Assembly: GCA_021199595.1 (NCBI GenBank)
Contig: JAJQHT010000149.1
Coordinates: 1-15,833 of the forward strand
DNA length: 15,833 nt
Direction: 5' to 3'
Source: Oscillospiraceae bacterium
GTDB taxonomy: Bacteria; Bacillota; Clostridia; Oscillospirales; Oscillospiraceae
Of this stretch, positions 1 to 6,392 are shown piece after piece (position 1 is the first letter of the stretch; every line of letters starts with the position of its first letter). The notes below the pieces were generated by a model that was not told the origin of the DNA, did not search any database, and worked only from the letters and a program-made list of their open reading frames with translations. The translations under genes and the position numbers were made by a program.

Positions 1-2
1 CC

Positions 3-98
3 TCCGTCTATTCTCCTCGCTTCATTCAGCTGATGGGCGACCTGGAAAGTCTGTGCGAGACATTCAAGTATCTGGGAAGCTATACGGAAATTGTGTAA
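3..98 (+). CDS. pheA: C-terminal end of probable prephenate dehydratase (partial)
   Basis: An open frame enters from the left edge and ends with TAA at 96-98, giving about 31 residues that finish in LGSYTEIV. The fragment has the form seen at the end of the ACT domain of prephenate dehydratases: a helix carrying a short acidic stretch (LMGDLESLCE), then a strand leading into L-G-S/N-Y. Those enzymes convert prephenate to phenylpyruvate in phenylalanine synthesis, and the ACT domain binds phenylalanine. Only the tail is visible, so catalytic residues and a possible fused chorismate mutase domain cannot be judged. The family call rests on a short C-terminal motif and is moderate; that it is a real gene end is better supported, because a strong terminator follows 14 bases later. 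Confidence 0.55.
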   Translation, partial: SVYSPRFIQLMGDLESLCETFKYLGSYTEIV

Positions 99-112
99 TA
101 ACCACCCTTATT

Positions 113-148
113 GAAAATCCCACAGGCCGTCTGGCCTGTGGGATTTTC
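113..148. terminator. Strong hairpin terminator, probably bidirectional
   Basis: A perfect 16-bp inverted repeat (113-128 with 133-148) encloses a 4-base loop. The core is GC-rich (cccacaggcc) and the stem ends in A4/T4. It starts 14 bases after the stop of the upstream rightward gene, and TTTTCCTTTAT follows on the plus strand. On the minus strand the stem ends in TTTTCAATAA, so it can also stop transcription of pcrA, which ends at 204. Confidence 0.85.
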
Positions 149-203
149 CTTTATCGCCGCAGGGGGGATTCATCCTCATGAATCATCCCTGCCGCTTATG
201 TAT

Positions 204-2615
204 TTATTCCACTTTCTTCATATACCTGGACGCCGCTTTCAGCATCAGGCGCTTCATCCCGGTGTCCTCAAATTCGATTTCCACCAGAAAATCCCCACCC
301 ATGGGGGTCATTTTTTGTATAACACCGGTCTTGAAGGCGTTATGGATAACTCGGTCACCCACCTTGTAATCCAGAACCGGCTTCCCCTGAGGCCGGGGCG
401 GCGCGATGGTCTTTTTCTGCGATGACTGCCGTGTATCGCGCCGGGCTACGCCGTCCGGCGTCCAGTCGTCCGCCTGAGGAACGTCCTCGAAGTCAAAATA
501 GCTGTTTTTCAGCGACTGATAGGGCCGGTCGATATGCTCCGGCGGTATCTCGTCCACAAAGCGGCTGACCCGGTGCGGAGCCGTCTGGCCGAACACCATG
601 CGCTGCCGGGCGCTGGTAATATAAAGCCGCTTTTTCGCACGGGTGATGGCAACGTAGGCCAGACGCCGCTCCTCCTCCATCTGCTCCTGCTCCCCGATGG
701 CCTGGAGGGACGGGAATATCCCTTCCTCCATCCCGGCGATGAACACGGTGGGAAATTCCAGGCCTTTGGCGGAGTGAATGGTCATCATGGTAACGGTGTT
801 CTCGTCCAAATCCACATTTTGCAGGTCGGTATACAGGCTGACCTCATCCAAAAAGCCCGCCAGGGAATTGTCCCCCGTCTGGCGGACATGGGTGGCAATA
901 AAGCTTTTCAGCTCCCGGACGTTTTCCAGCCGGTTCAGACTGTCCTCCGTATGGGCCTCCTCCAACAGACGGGCATAGCCGGTTTTTTCCAGCAGCGCGT
1001 CGTACAGCTCCTCCAGGCCGGCGGTCTGGGTCATTTTGGACAGCTCGTTCATCATCTGGGCAAAGGCTTTCAGCTTCTCCGCTGCACGGGACAGCTCCGG
1101 GAAATTACCCGCGATGGAGACGACGGTAAAGAGCGGTACACCGTTCTGCGCGGCGATGGTTCTGGCCCGGTCAATGGTCGTCTGGCCGATGCCGCGAGGC
1201 GGCGTGTTGATAATGCGCGTCAGGCGCAGGTCGTCCGCCGGGTTCAGCAGCACGAAGAAATATGCCATCAAATCCTTGATTTCCGCCCGCTCAAAGAAGG
1301 GGTTGCCCTTCACAATCCGGGGGCGGATACCGCTGCGCAGAAACGCCTGCTCCAAAGCGCGGGACTGCGCGTTCAGCCGATACAGCACCGCATGGTCTCG
1401 CAAATTGTCGCCCCGGTCTACAGCCTGAAGCACCTGGCGGACAATATATTGGGCTTCGTCCTCCTCGTTTTTCGCCACATAGAGCGTGATGCGGTCGCCC
1501 TCTCCCGCCTTCGTCCAAAGGCGCTTGCCCTTGCGCCCGGTGTTGTGGGCTACCACACCGTTGGCCGCTTCCAGGATATGTCCTGTGGAGCGGTAATTCT
1601 GTTCCAGGCGAATCACGCGGGCGTTGTCATATTGATCTTCAAAGGACAGGATATTCTCGATGGTCGCGCCCCGGAATGCGTAGATAGACTGGTCGTCGTC
1701 ACCCACCACGCATATATTCTTATGACCTCCGGCCAGAAGCGTCGCCAGCATATATTGCAGGTTGTTGGTGTCCTGATACTCATCTATCAGAACATAGCGG
1801 AACTTTCGCTGATAATATTCCCGCACATCGGGAAACTCACGAAGAAGGCGAACGGTGTTATAAATCAGATCCTCGAAATCCATGGCCCCCGCCTCCAGAA
1901 GCCGCTCGCTGTACGCCTGATACAGCTTGGCCGCGCCCTGAAGCCGGAAATCTCCGGCCCGCTCCGCCAGGGCCATAAGCGCCTCCGGCGTCTGCATTCT
2001 ATCCTTGGCCTTGTCGATAACGCCCAGCACCCACTTGGGGGGATACATTTTTTCGTCCCGGTTCTGCTCCTTTACCAGACGTTTCATAACAGCGGTGCGG
2101 TCGGCGGTATCATAAATGGTGAAGCTGCTGGGATAGCCCAGCTTCTCCCCATCCCGCCGCAGAATACGCACACAGGCGGAATGGAATGTCCTGGCCCAGA
2201 CATCCTCCGCCGCCTCCCCCAGCATGGAGGAAAGCCTGTCCTTCAGCTCGCCAGCCGCCTTGTTGGTGAAGGTAATAGCAAGTATCTGCCAGGGCGCCAC
2301 CTGGTCATAGACAGCGGCTTCCTCCGCCTGACGGCGCAGCTCCTGCTCCCCGTCCAGATACCGGCGCATAACGCAAAGCTTTTCCTCGTCCGCATCGGGG
2401 GGCAGCTCCCGGCAGTCGGATGCGCGGCCATATTTCATCAGGTTCGCAATGCGGTTTATCAGCACCGTGGTCTTGCCGCTTCCGGCTCCGGCCAATATCA
2501 GCAGCGGCCCCTCTGTTGCCAGCACCGCTTCCCGCTGGCGGTCATTCAAATGGGGAAAGCTTCGGGCAATAACCTCCCGGCGCGTATCTATATAATTTTT
2601 CGTAAAACTATCCAT
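204..2615 (-). CDS. pcrA: ATP-dependent DNA helicase PcrA/UvrD (superfamily 1A)
   Basis: An 803-residue 3'-5' DNA helicase of the PcrA/UvrD/Rep type, which acts in repair, plasmid replication and clearing proteins from DNA. Visible motifs in order: Q motif LNDRQREAV (about 23-31), Walker A GAGSGKTT (43-50), Ia ITFTNKAAGELKDRL (114-128), Walker B LIDEYQDTNN, motif III GDDDQSIYAFRGA, motif IV LEQNYRST, motif V TIHSAKGLEFPTVF and motif VI AYVAITRAKKRLY. The tail has the PcrA-type small domain (KVGDRVIHNAFKTGVI). It is longer than the usual 720-750 residues, partly because of an acidic insertion at about 63-108 between Walker A and motif Ia. The frame stays open 30 codons further upstream, but that part overlaps promoter elements and lacks the family's N-terminus, so the ATG at 2615 is chosen. 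The ribosome site there (ACAGG) is weak. It is divergent from the MATE gene. Confidence 0.97.
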   Translation of the reverse strand: MDSFTKNYIDTRREVIARSFPHLNDRQREAVLATEGPLLILAGAGSGKTTVLINRIANLMKYGRASDCRELPPDADEEKLCVMRRYLDGEQELRRQAEEAAVYDQVAPWQILAITFTNKAAGELKDRLSSMLGEAAEDVWARTFHSACVRILRRDGEKLGYPSSFTIYDTADRTAVMKRLVKEQNRDEKMYPPKWVLGVIDKAKDRMQTPEALMALAERAGDFRLQGAAKLYQAYSERLLEAGAMDFEDLIYNTVRLLREFPDVREYYQRKFRYVLIDEYQDTNNLQYMLATLLAGGHKNICVVGDDDQSIYAFRGATIENILSFEDQYDNARVIRLEQNYRSTGHILEAANGVVAHNTGRKGKRLWTKAGEGDRITLYVAKNEEDEAQYIVRQVLQAVDRGDNLRDHAVLYRLNAQSRALEQAFLRSGIRPRIVKGNPFFERAEIKDLMAYFFVLLNPADDLRLTRIINTPPRGIGQTTIDRARTIAAQNGVPLFTVVSIAGNFPELSRAAEKLKAFAQMMNELSKMTQTAGLEELYDALLEKTGYARLLEEAHTEDSLNRLENVRELKSFIATHVRQTGDNSLAGFLDEVSLYTDLQNVDLDENTVTMMTIHSAKGLEFPTVFIAGMEEGIFPSLQAIGEQEQMEEERRLAYVAITRAKKRLYITSARQRMVFGQTAPHRVSRFVDEIPPEHIDRPYQSLKNSYFDFEDVPQADDWTPDGVARRDTRQSSQKKTIAPPRPQGKPVLDYKVGDRVIHNAFKTGVIQKMTPMGGDFLVEIEFEDTGMKRLMLKAASRYMKKVE

Positions 2616-2648
2616 GCCTGTAAGTATACCACACTTCCCCGCTTCGTG

Positions 2649-2677
2649 GCTATATAAAATCCGAAATCTAACGTCAA
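2649..2677 (-). promoter_or_regulatory. Sigma-A type promoter for pcrA
   Basis: On the minus strand, TTGACG (2672-2677) is followed by a 17-base spacer and TATAGC (2649-2654), giving a leader of about 30 bases before the pcrA ATG. A second -10-like element with a TG extension (TGGTATACT, 2623-2631) lies only 7 bases from the ATG and would give an almost leaderless message. Which one is used cannot be told from sequence. Confidence 0.5.
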
Positions 2678-2687
2678 AAAGAACGCC

Positions 2688-2716
2688 TTGCAATTTTCGT
2701 CCCATGCTCCTATAAT
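2688..2716 (+). promoter_or_regulatory. Sigma-A type promoter for the MATE gene
   Basis: TTGCAA (2688-2693), a 17-base spacer and a consensus TATAAT (2711-2716) predict a start near 2723. This rules out the longer open frame that begins with the TTG at 2688, since that codon is the -35 box. The -35 boxes of this promoter and the pcrA promoter are 10 bases apart, back to back. Confidence 0.8.
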
Positions 2717-2762
2717 ACTACACGCCGGACGGATATGCCGCCCGGAGAGAGAGGGTATTTTT

Positions 2763-4088
2763 TTGTTTACGAAAGCGCAGATAAAGGCCCTGCTCATTCC
2801 TTTGGTGATAGAGCAGGTGCTGACAGGACTGATGGGCGTCGCGGATACGCTGATGGTCTCCAATGTGGGCGAGGCCGCTATATCCGGCGTGTCCCTGGTG
2901 GATGCCATCAACACCCTTGTCGTCTATTTCTTCTCCGCCCTTGGCGCCGGCGGCACCATTGTCTGCGCCCAATATATCGGCCATGAGGAGCTGAACAAGG
3001 CAAACCGCGCCTCCCGACAGGTGCTGATTGCGGCGCTGGGTCTGGCGCTGTTTCTCAGCGTGACCCTGGCGAGCCTGCGCGGGCCAATTCTGCGGCTGAT
3101 TTTCGGCTCCGTAGAGGCGGACGTTTTGGCGGCAGCCGATGTATATTTTCTGGTGACTGCCTTGAGCTATCCCTTTTTGGGTCTTTATTCCGTCAGCGCG
3201 GCGCTGCACCGGGCCACCGGCAACTCCAAGCGGCCTATGATTGTGGCAGCCGTGGCGGACGGAGTCAATATCGTCGGCAATGCCATTTTGATTTTTGCCT
3301 GCGGGCTGGGTGTGCTCGGCGCGGCGCTGTCCACACTGTTCAGCCGCATTTTGTGCGCTGTGGTAATGCTGTATTTCCAAAGCCGCCCCGGGCAGGTCAT
3401 TACACTGGGCCGGCTTCGGGATTTTCGGCTGGATGGCGCCATGATGAAGCGCATCATTCGCATCGGTTTGCCCACCGCCGTGGAAAACAGTATGTTCCAA
3501 TTCGGCAAGCTGGTGGTACAAAGCACCGTGGCCAGCCTTGGGACAACCGCCATCGCAGCCCAGGCCATCGTCTCTACGCTGGAAAACTTTGGTTCCATGC
3601 CGGCCATGGCCATTGGCACCGGCCTTCTCACGGTGGTGGGGCAATGCCTTGGGCGGGGCCAGACGGAAGAGGCCAAGCGATATATGACCTACTTCACCAA
3701 AATATCCACTGGGGTCATCCTGCTGACCAGCGTGCTGCTGTCCGTTTCAGTGCCGGTCGTCGTTCGGTTCACTGCGCTCAGCGCCGAAGGCGCGCGGCTT
3801 GCCTGCCAGCTGATATGGTTCAGCTCCGTTTTGAAGGTATTCACCTGGCCCTGCGCCTTCACACTTCCCAATGGTCTTCGAGCCTCCGGGGATGTATCCT
3901 ATACCATGTGGGTCAGCGGCATCAGTATGTGGGTATTCCGCGTGGCGTTGAGCTGGTTTTTGTGCCGCGCTACCTCCATCGGCCTCTGGGGCGTGTGGAT
4001 AGGCTGGTGCGTAGACTGGCTGTTCCGAGAAATCTGCTTTGTCGCGCGCTATCGCAGCGACAAATGGCTGGGGAAAAAAGGTGCTTGA
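2763..4088 (+). CDS. MATE-family multidrug/Na+-coupled efflux transporter
   Basis: A 441-residue polytopic membrane protein of the MATE family, which exports cationic drugs or metabolites in exchange for Na+ or H+. The first segment carries the family signature GLMGVADTLMVSNVGEAAIS (about 22-41), followed by SGVSLVDAIN and GAGGTIVCAQYIG. About twelve hydrophobic segments in two halves are visible, and the length matches the usual 440-460. The start is the TTG at 2763: it lies 7 bases after a purine-rich site (GAGAGAGGG, ending at 2755) and downstream of the predicted transcription start, whereas the only longer start overlaps the -35 box. It stands alone between its promoter and the 4115-4166 inverted repeat. 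Substrate is unknown. Confidence 0.93.
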   Translation: MFTKAQIKALLIPLVIEQVLTGLMGVADTLMVSNVGEAAISGVSLVDAINTLVVYFFSALGAGGTIVCAQYIGHEELNKANRASRQVLIAALGLALFLSVTLASLRGPILRLIFGSVEADVLAAADVYFLVTALSYPFLGLYSVSAALHRATGNSKRPMIVAAVADGVNIVGNAILIFACGLGVLGAALSTLFSRILCAVVMLYFQSRPGQVITLGRLRDFRLDGAMMKRIIRIGLPTAVENSMFQFGKLVVQSTVASLGTTAIAAQAIVSTLENFGSMPAMAIGTGLLTVVGQCLGRGQTEEAKRYMTYFTKISTGVILLTSVLLSVSVPVVVRFTALSAEGARLACQLIWFSSVLKVFTWPCAFTLPNGLRASGDVSYTMWVSGISMWVFRVALSWFLCRATSIGLWGVWIGWCVDWLFREICFVARYRSDKWLGKKGA

Positions 4089-4114
4089 ATAGCTACCTAC
4101 TGCCAAATAATAAT

Positions 4115-4166
4115 GCTCCCTCCATGCTTGACAGCGTTGTTATCACTGTCTCTCCATGGAGGGAGC
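4115..4166. terminator. Long inverted repeat between convergent genes, likely bidirectional terminator
   Basis: A perfect 12-bp repeat gctccctccatg (4115-4126) / catggagggagc (4155-4166) encloses a second 5-bp pair gacag/ctgtc (4130-4134 with 4146-4150) and an 11-base loop. It sits between the 3' end of the MATE gene and the 3' end of the small leftward gene. The minus-strand side runs into ATTATTATTT and the plus-strand side into TATTACATTTT, which fits termination on both strands. The large two-part stem is longer than a typical terminator. Confidence 0.6.
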
Positions 4167-4194
4167 TATTACATTTTGGGACGTTATTTGCTGC

Positions 4195-4215
4195 GGAATA
4201 AAATCCTTTTATTCC
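4195..4215 (-). other. AT-rich hairpin over the stop codon of the small gene
   Basis: A perfect 9-bp inverted repeat ggaataaaa/ttttattcc with a 3-base loop covers the TAA stop (4209-4211). It has no following U-run, so it is more likely an RNA 3'-end or stability element than a complete terminator; its role is unknown. Confidence 0.35.
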
Positions 4216-4574
4216 TGAACCTCTGCGGTCTCAGGTTCGGCAGGGGATTCCTCGGCGGCAGCCTCTACAGGCTCGGCAGCGGGTTCTGCGGCAGCCTCAG
4301 GGGCGGAAGCCTCGGCGGGCGCGGCCTCATCAAATACAACCAGGTCGTCCTCGACCTCCTTGCCGGCGTTTTCATCGATGTGCAGCACATTCATGGCCTT
4401 TTTCTTCGCCTTCCGCCAGGCCACACCGATGACCGCACCGGCCACAACCACCACGCCTACAACGGCCTGAATCGCAAAGGTCGTGACAGAGGGGTCAACA
4501 TAGGAGGCGCACGCAGGCACCATCAGCAGCAGGGCAAAGCAGAGCGTGTAAAAGACAGTCCGAATCGTTTTCAA
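4209..4574 (-). CDS. Small single-pass membrane protein with acidic Ala/Glu/Pro tail
   Basis: A 121-residue protein of unknown function. Residues 1-23 look like a signal peptide (MKTIRT, then a hydrophobic core to VPACA). C22 could be a lipidation site, but proline at -2 is not a good lipobox. A short YVDPSV segment leads into a hydrophobic span (about 33-53), then a basic stop-transfer patch RKAKKKA (54-60), a segment with HIDENAGKEVEDDLVVFD, and a low-complexity tail rich in Ala, Glu and Pro (84-121). This predicts an N-out, C-in topology. The start is TTG at 4574, because AAGGA (4582-4586) lies 7 bases before it and no ATG or GTG is suitably placed. It follows licC by 115 bases and has its own promoter. 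I recall similar YxDPSV-type small proteins in clostridia but cannot name a family. Confidence 0.7.
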   Translation of the reverse strand: MKTIRTVFYTLCFALLLMVPACASYVDPSVTTFAIQAVVGVVVVAGAVIGVAWRKAKKKAMNVLHIDENAGKEVEDDLVVFDEAAPAEASAPEAAAEPAAEPVEAAAEESPAEPETAEVQE

Positions 4575-4607
4575 GAGTTTGTCCTTCTTTCTTATGGATT
4601 GTGTATA

Positions 4608-4636
4608 AGTATATCATTGATATAGCATTTTCGCAA
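4608..4636 (-). promoter_or_regulatory. Sigma-A type promoter for the small membrane protein gene
   Basis: On the minus strand, TTGCGA (4631-4636), a 17-base spacer and TATACT (4608-4613) precede the TTG start by about 33 bases. The -35 box lies inside a 7-bp inverted repeat (tttcgca 4629-4635 / tgcgaaa 4647-4653), which could be an operator or chance. The gene may also be reached by read-through from licC, since no clear terminator separates them. Confidence 0.6.
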
Positions 4637-4689
4637 GCCATATTTCTGCGAAAGACAGAATAAACCATCAGCACTCCCGCGAAATGGCA

Positions 4690-5469
4690 TCAGGTCACAT
4701 AGGTTTTATCCAGCGCCTTCAGCTCATCCAGCGTATCTATCTCCTGAATGTCTGAAAAGACACAGGGGCGGACGCGAACAGTATAATGGTCGTGAAAGAT
4801 ATTAAGTGGAACGGCCTCAAAAAATGCCTGACGATTTTCCTCCCGCTGGAAGGCAGCGGGGAGATCCTCCCCCAGGCGGCGGCCGTCCTCTTCTGACCAG
4901 TAGGAGACGCCGAACATATGCCAGCAGTCATCCCCGCCCTTTTGGACGCACTGGATAACCCCGTCCTTTACGGGAAAGCACCAATCGTCCGTGTGAGCCA
5001 CCGGTACGCCCAGGAAGTTTGATCTGTATTGATATTTACTGATAAGACCGGGATTTTGCAGCAACAGGTCAGCCTCGAACACATAAGCGTTTTGCAGGTA
5101 CTCCGACGCCTGGAGAATGGAGGAGATGTTGTTTGTCTCGTCATAGAGTGGGTTTTCAATAAACTGTATCATGGGATACTCTTCCAGCAGCGAATTAAAC
5201 GCCTCCCCCATATAGCCCCGGACAAGATATATCTCCTCTATCCCGGCAGCCAGCACCGCATCCAGCAACGACGCTATGATGGGACGTCCGAACACAGGAA
5301 TCAGGGGCTTGGGGGTCGTCAACGTCAGCGGCGCGAGACGGCTGCCGAAGCCCGCCGCCATAAACACAGCCCGCCTGGCGCGGTATGGCTCCAGTGCGGC
5401 CAGCTCCGCCGCCGTGGCAATCCCCTGCCGTTCTTTTGCTGCCAGGGCATTAAACTCCTGTTCCGTCAT
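4690..5469 (-). CDS. licC: LicC-like CTP:phosphocholine cytidylyltransferase
   Basis: A 259-residue cytoplasmic nucleotidyltransferase. The hallmark AAGFGSRLAPLTLTTPKPLI (38-57) is the nucleotide-binding loop of the sugar-phosphate/choline-phosphate nucleotidyltransferase fold. The acidic FEADLLL (131-137) and FSDIQEIDTLDEL (238-250) fit the two metal-binding positions, and ENPLYDETNNISSI (105-118) is typical of LicC-type rather than sugar-type enzymes. The expected reaction is CTP plus phosphocholine to CDP-choline. About 33 residues precede the catalytic fold, an extension possibly left from a helix-turn-helix seen in some clostridial relatives. The start ATG overlaps the licA stop (ATGA, 5466-5469) and GGAGG lies 7 bases before it, so the two are translationally coupled. 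The licA partner makes phosphocholine the likely substrate, though phosphoethanolamine is possible. Confidence 0.85.
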   Translation of the reverse strand: MTEQEFNALAAKERQGIATAAELAALEPYRARRAVFMAAGFGSRLAPLTLTTPKPLIPVFGRPIIASLLDAVLAAGIEEIYLVRGYMGEAFNSLLEEYPMIQFIENPLYDETNNISSILQASEYLQNAYVFEADLLLQNPGLISKYQYRSNFLGVPVAHTDDWCFPVKDGVIQCVQKGGDDCWHMFGVSYWSEEDGRRLGEDLPAAFQREENRQAFFEAVPLNIFHDHYTVRVRPCVFSDIQEIDTLDELKALDKTYVT

Positions 5470-6374
5470 ACCTTTCCCTCCTGGAAAAGCCGGTCAAGGC
5501 TCTCCCTTGCGTATCGGACGCCAAGCTGGGCGTAATCCTGATAAAAAGCCCGATCCTGCGGTTCCATCTTTGTTTTGAATACCGACCAGGTGCCCCACAT
5601 GATAGCGGCACTGGCGCACATAGCAAACAGCTTTCTGCGCTCCGCCGATGTGGACGGCCTCTCTAAATACAGCTCCAGCAAATGAACGCACGCCTCCGCC
5701 GGTAAATCTCCATCGTGGCAAAAATCCCCCAAATCCTCCATGGGGTCGCTGATGCTCGCGTATTCCCAGTCAATCAGCACCGGCTCCCGTCCATGCGGAA
5801 ACAGAAAGTTATGGGGCAAACAGTCTCCATGGACAAGCTGGATCTGACTGCCGTCGCCATAATAGGCCGGGCATACAGACAGCACCCGCTCCCGCACGGG
5901 CCAATATTCAGCAGGGTAAAACGACTCTCCCTCCACGTCCTTCACCCATTGGATGTAATACTCCATCCTGTCCAGGGCAGTGTTCTGCCGTTCACCCTTT
6001 ATTTTCAAGCCATGAAAGCGTCGTAGCAGGGCCATCCCCCGGCGCAGCTCCCCCTCGTCGGCGGTATTTATCACATGACTATCTGGGTAATACACCGTCA
6101 CACGAATGCCGGTGTCCGGCTCAAAATAGCATACCTCGTCGGTAATATGCTCGTCCTTCAGCCGAGCATACAGTGCACACTCCGCGCGGCGGTCACAGAA
6201 CATCTCCGTTCCCCGCCCGGGCAGGCGAAGCATATAGTCCCCCACCGTGGTGCGGAACACATAGGTATCGTTTGTGATGCCCCGCCCCGGGTTATTGTAC
6301 GCCTCCAAAATCTGCTCCTGACGCAGATTCATGGCCTGAAGGAATATTTCCGTTGTCCTCTCATCCACTGGCAT
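5466..6374 (-). CDS. licA: LicA-like choline kinase
   Basis: A 302-residue kinase of the choline/ethanolamine kinase and APH fold, expected to phosphorylate choline with ATP in the cytoplasm as the first step of surface phosphocholine synthesis. The N-terminal nucleotide loop is around GRGITNDTYVF (30-40), and YMLRLPGRGTE (47-57) carries the strand-3 region. The catalytic Brenner-type motif is VHGDCLPHN (181-189; D184 and N189), and the metal-binding motif is LIDWEYASISDP (200-211; D202). Length matches LicA. The ATG at 6374 has AAGGA about 10 bases upstream, slightly long but the best site. It lies 18 bases after the amidohydrolase stop and overlaps licC by 4 bases. Ethanolamine or another amino alcohol cannot be excluded as substrate. 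Confidence 0.87.
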   Translation of the reverse strand: MPVDERTTEIFLQAMNLRQEQILEAYNNPGRGITNDTYVFRTTVGDYMLRLPGRGTEMFCDRRAECALYARLKDEHITDEVCYFEPDTGIRVTVYYPDSHVINTADEGELRRGMALLRRFHGLKIKGERQNTALDRMEYYIQWVKDVEGESFYPAEYWPVRERVLSVCPAYYGDGSQIQLVHGDCLPHNFLFPHGREPVLIDWEYASISDPMEDLGDFCHDGDLPAEACVHLLELYLERPSTSAERRKLFAMCASAAIMWGTWSVFKTKMEPQDRAFYQDYAQLGVRYARESLDRLFQEGKV

Positions 6375-6392
6375 AGGCAGCGTTTCCTTATC

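Noticed and set aside
161..190. Imperfect hairpin (161-173 with 178-190) just downstream of pcrA
   Set aside because: The stem has a mismatch and a wobble pair and no U-run follows on either strand, so it is not called as a terminator; the perfect hairpin at 113-148 serves both genes.
534..2657. A 707-codon open frame on the plus strand opposite pcrA
   Set aside because: It is antisense to a helicase with every motif intact, has no ribosome site, and its composition (rich in His, Gln, Arg, Leu) is what the complement of GC-rich coding DNA gives.
4629..4653. 7-bp inverted repeat tttcgca/tgcgaaa downstream of licC as a terminator
   Set aside because: The stem is short, the loop is 11 bases and there is no U-run; it overlaps the -35 box of the small gene and is at most an operator.
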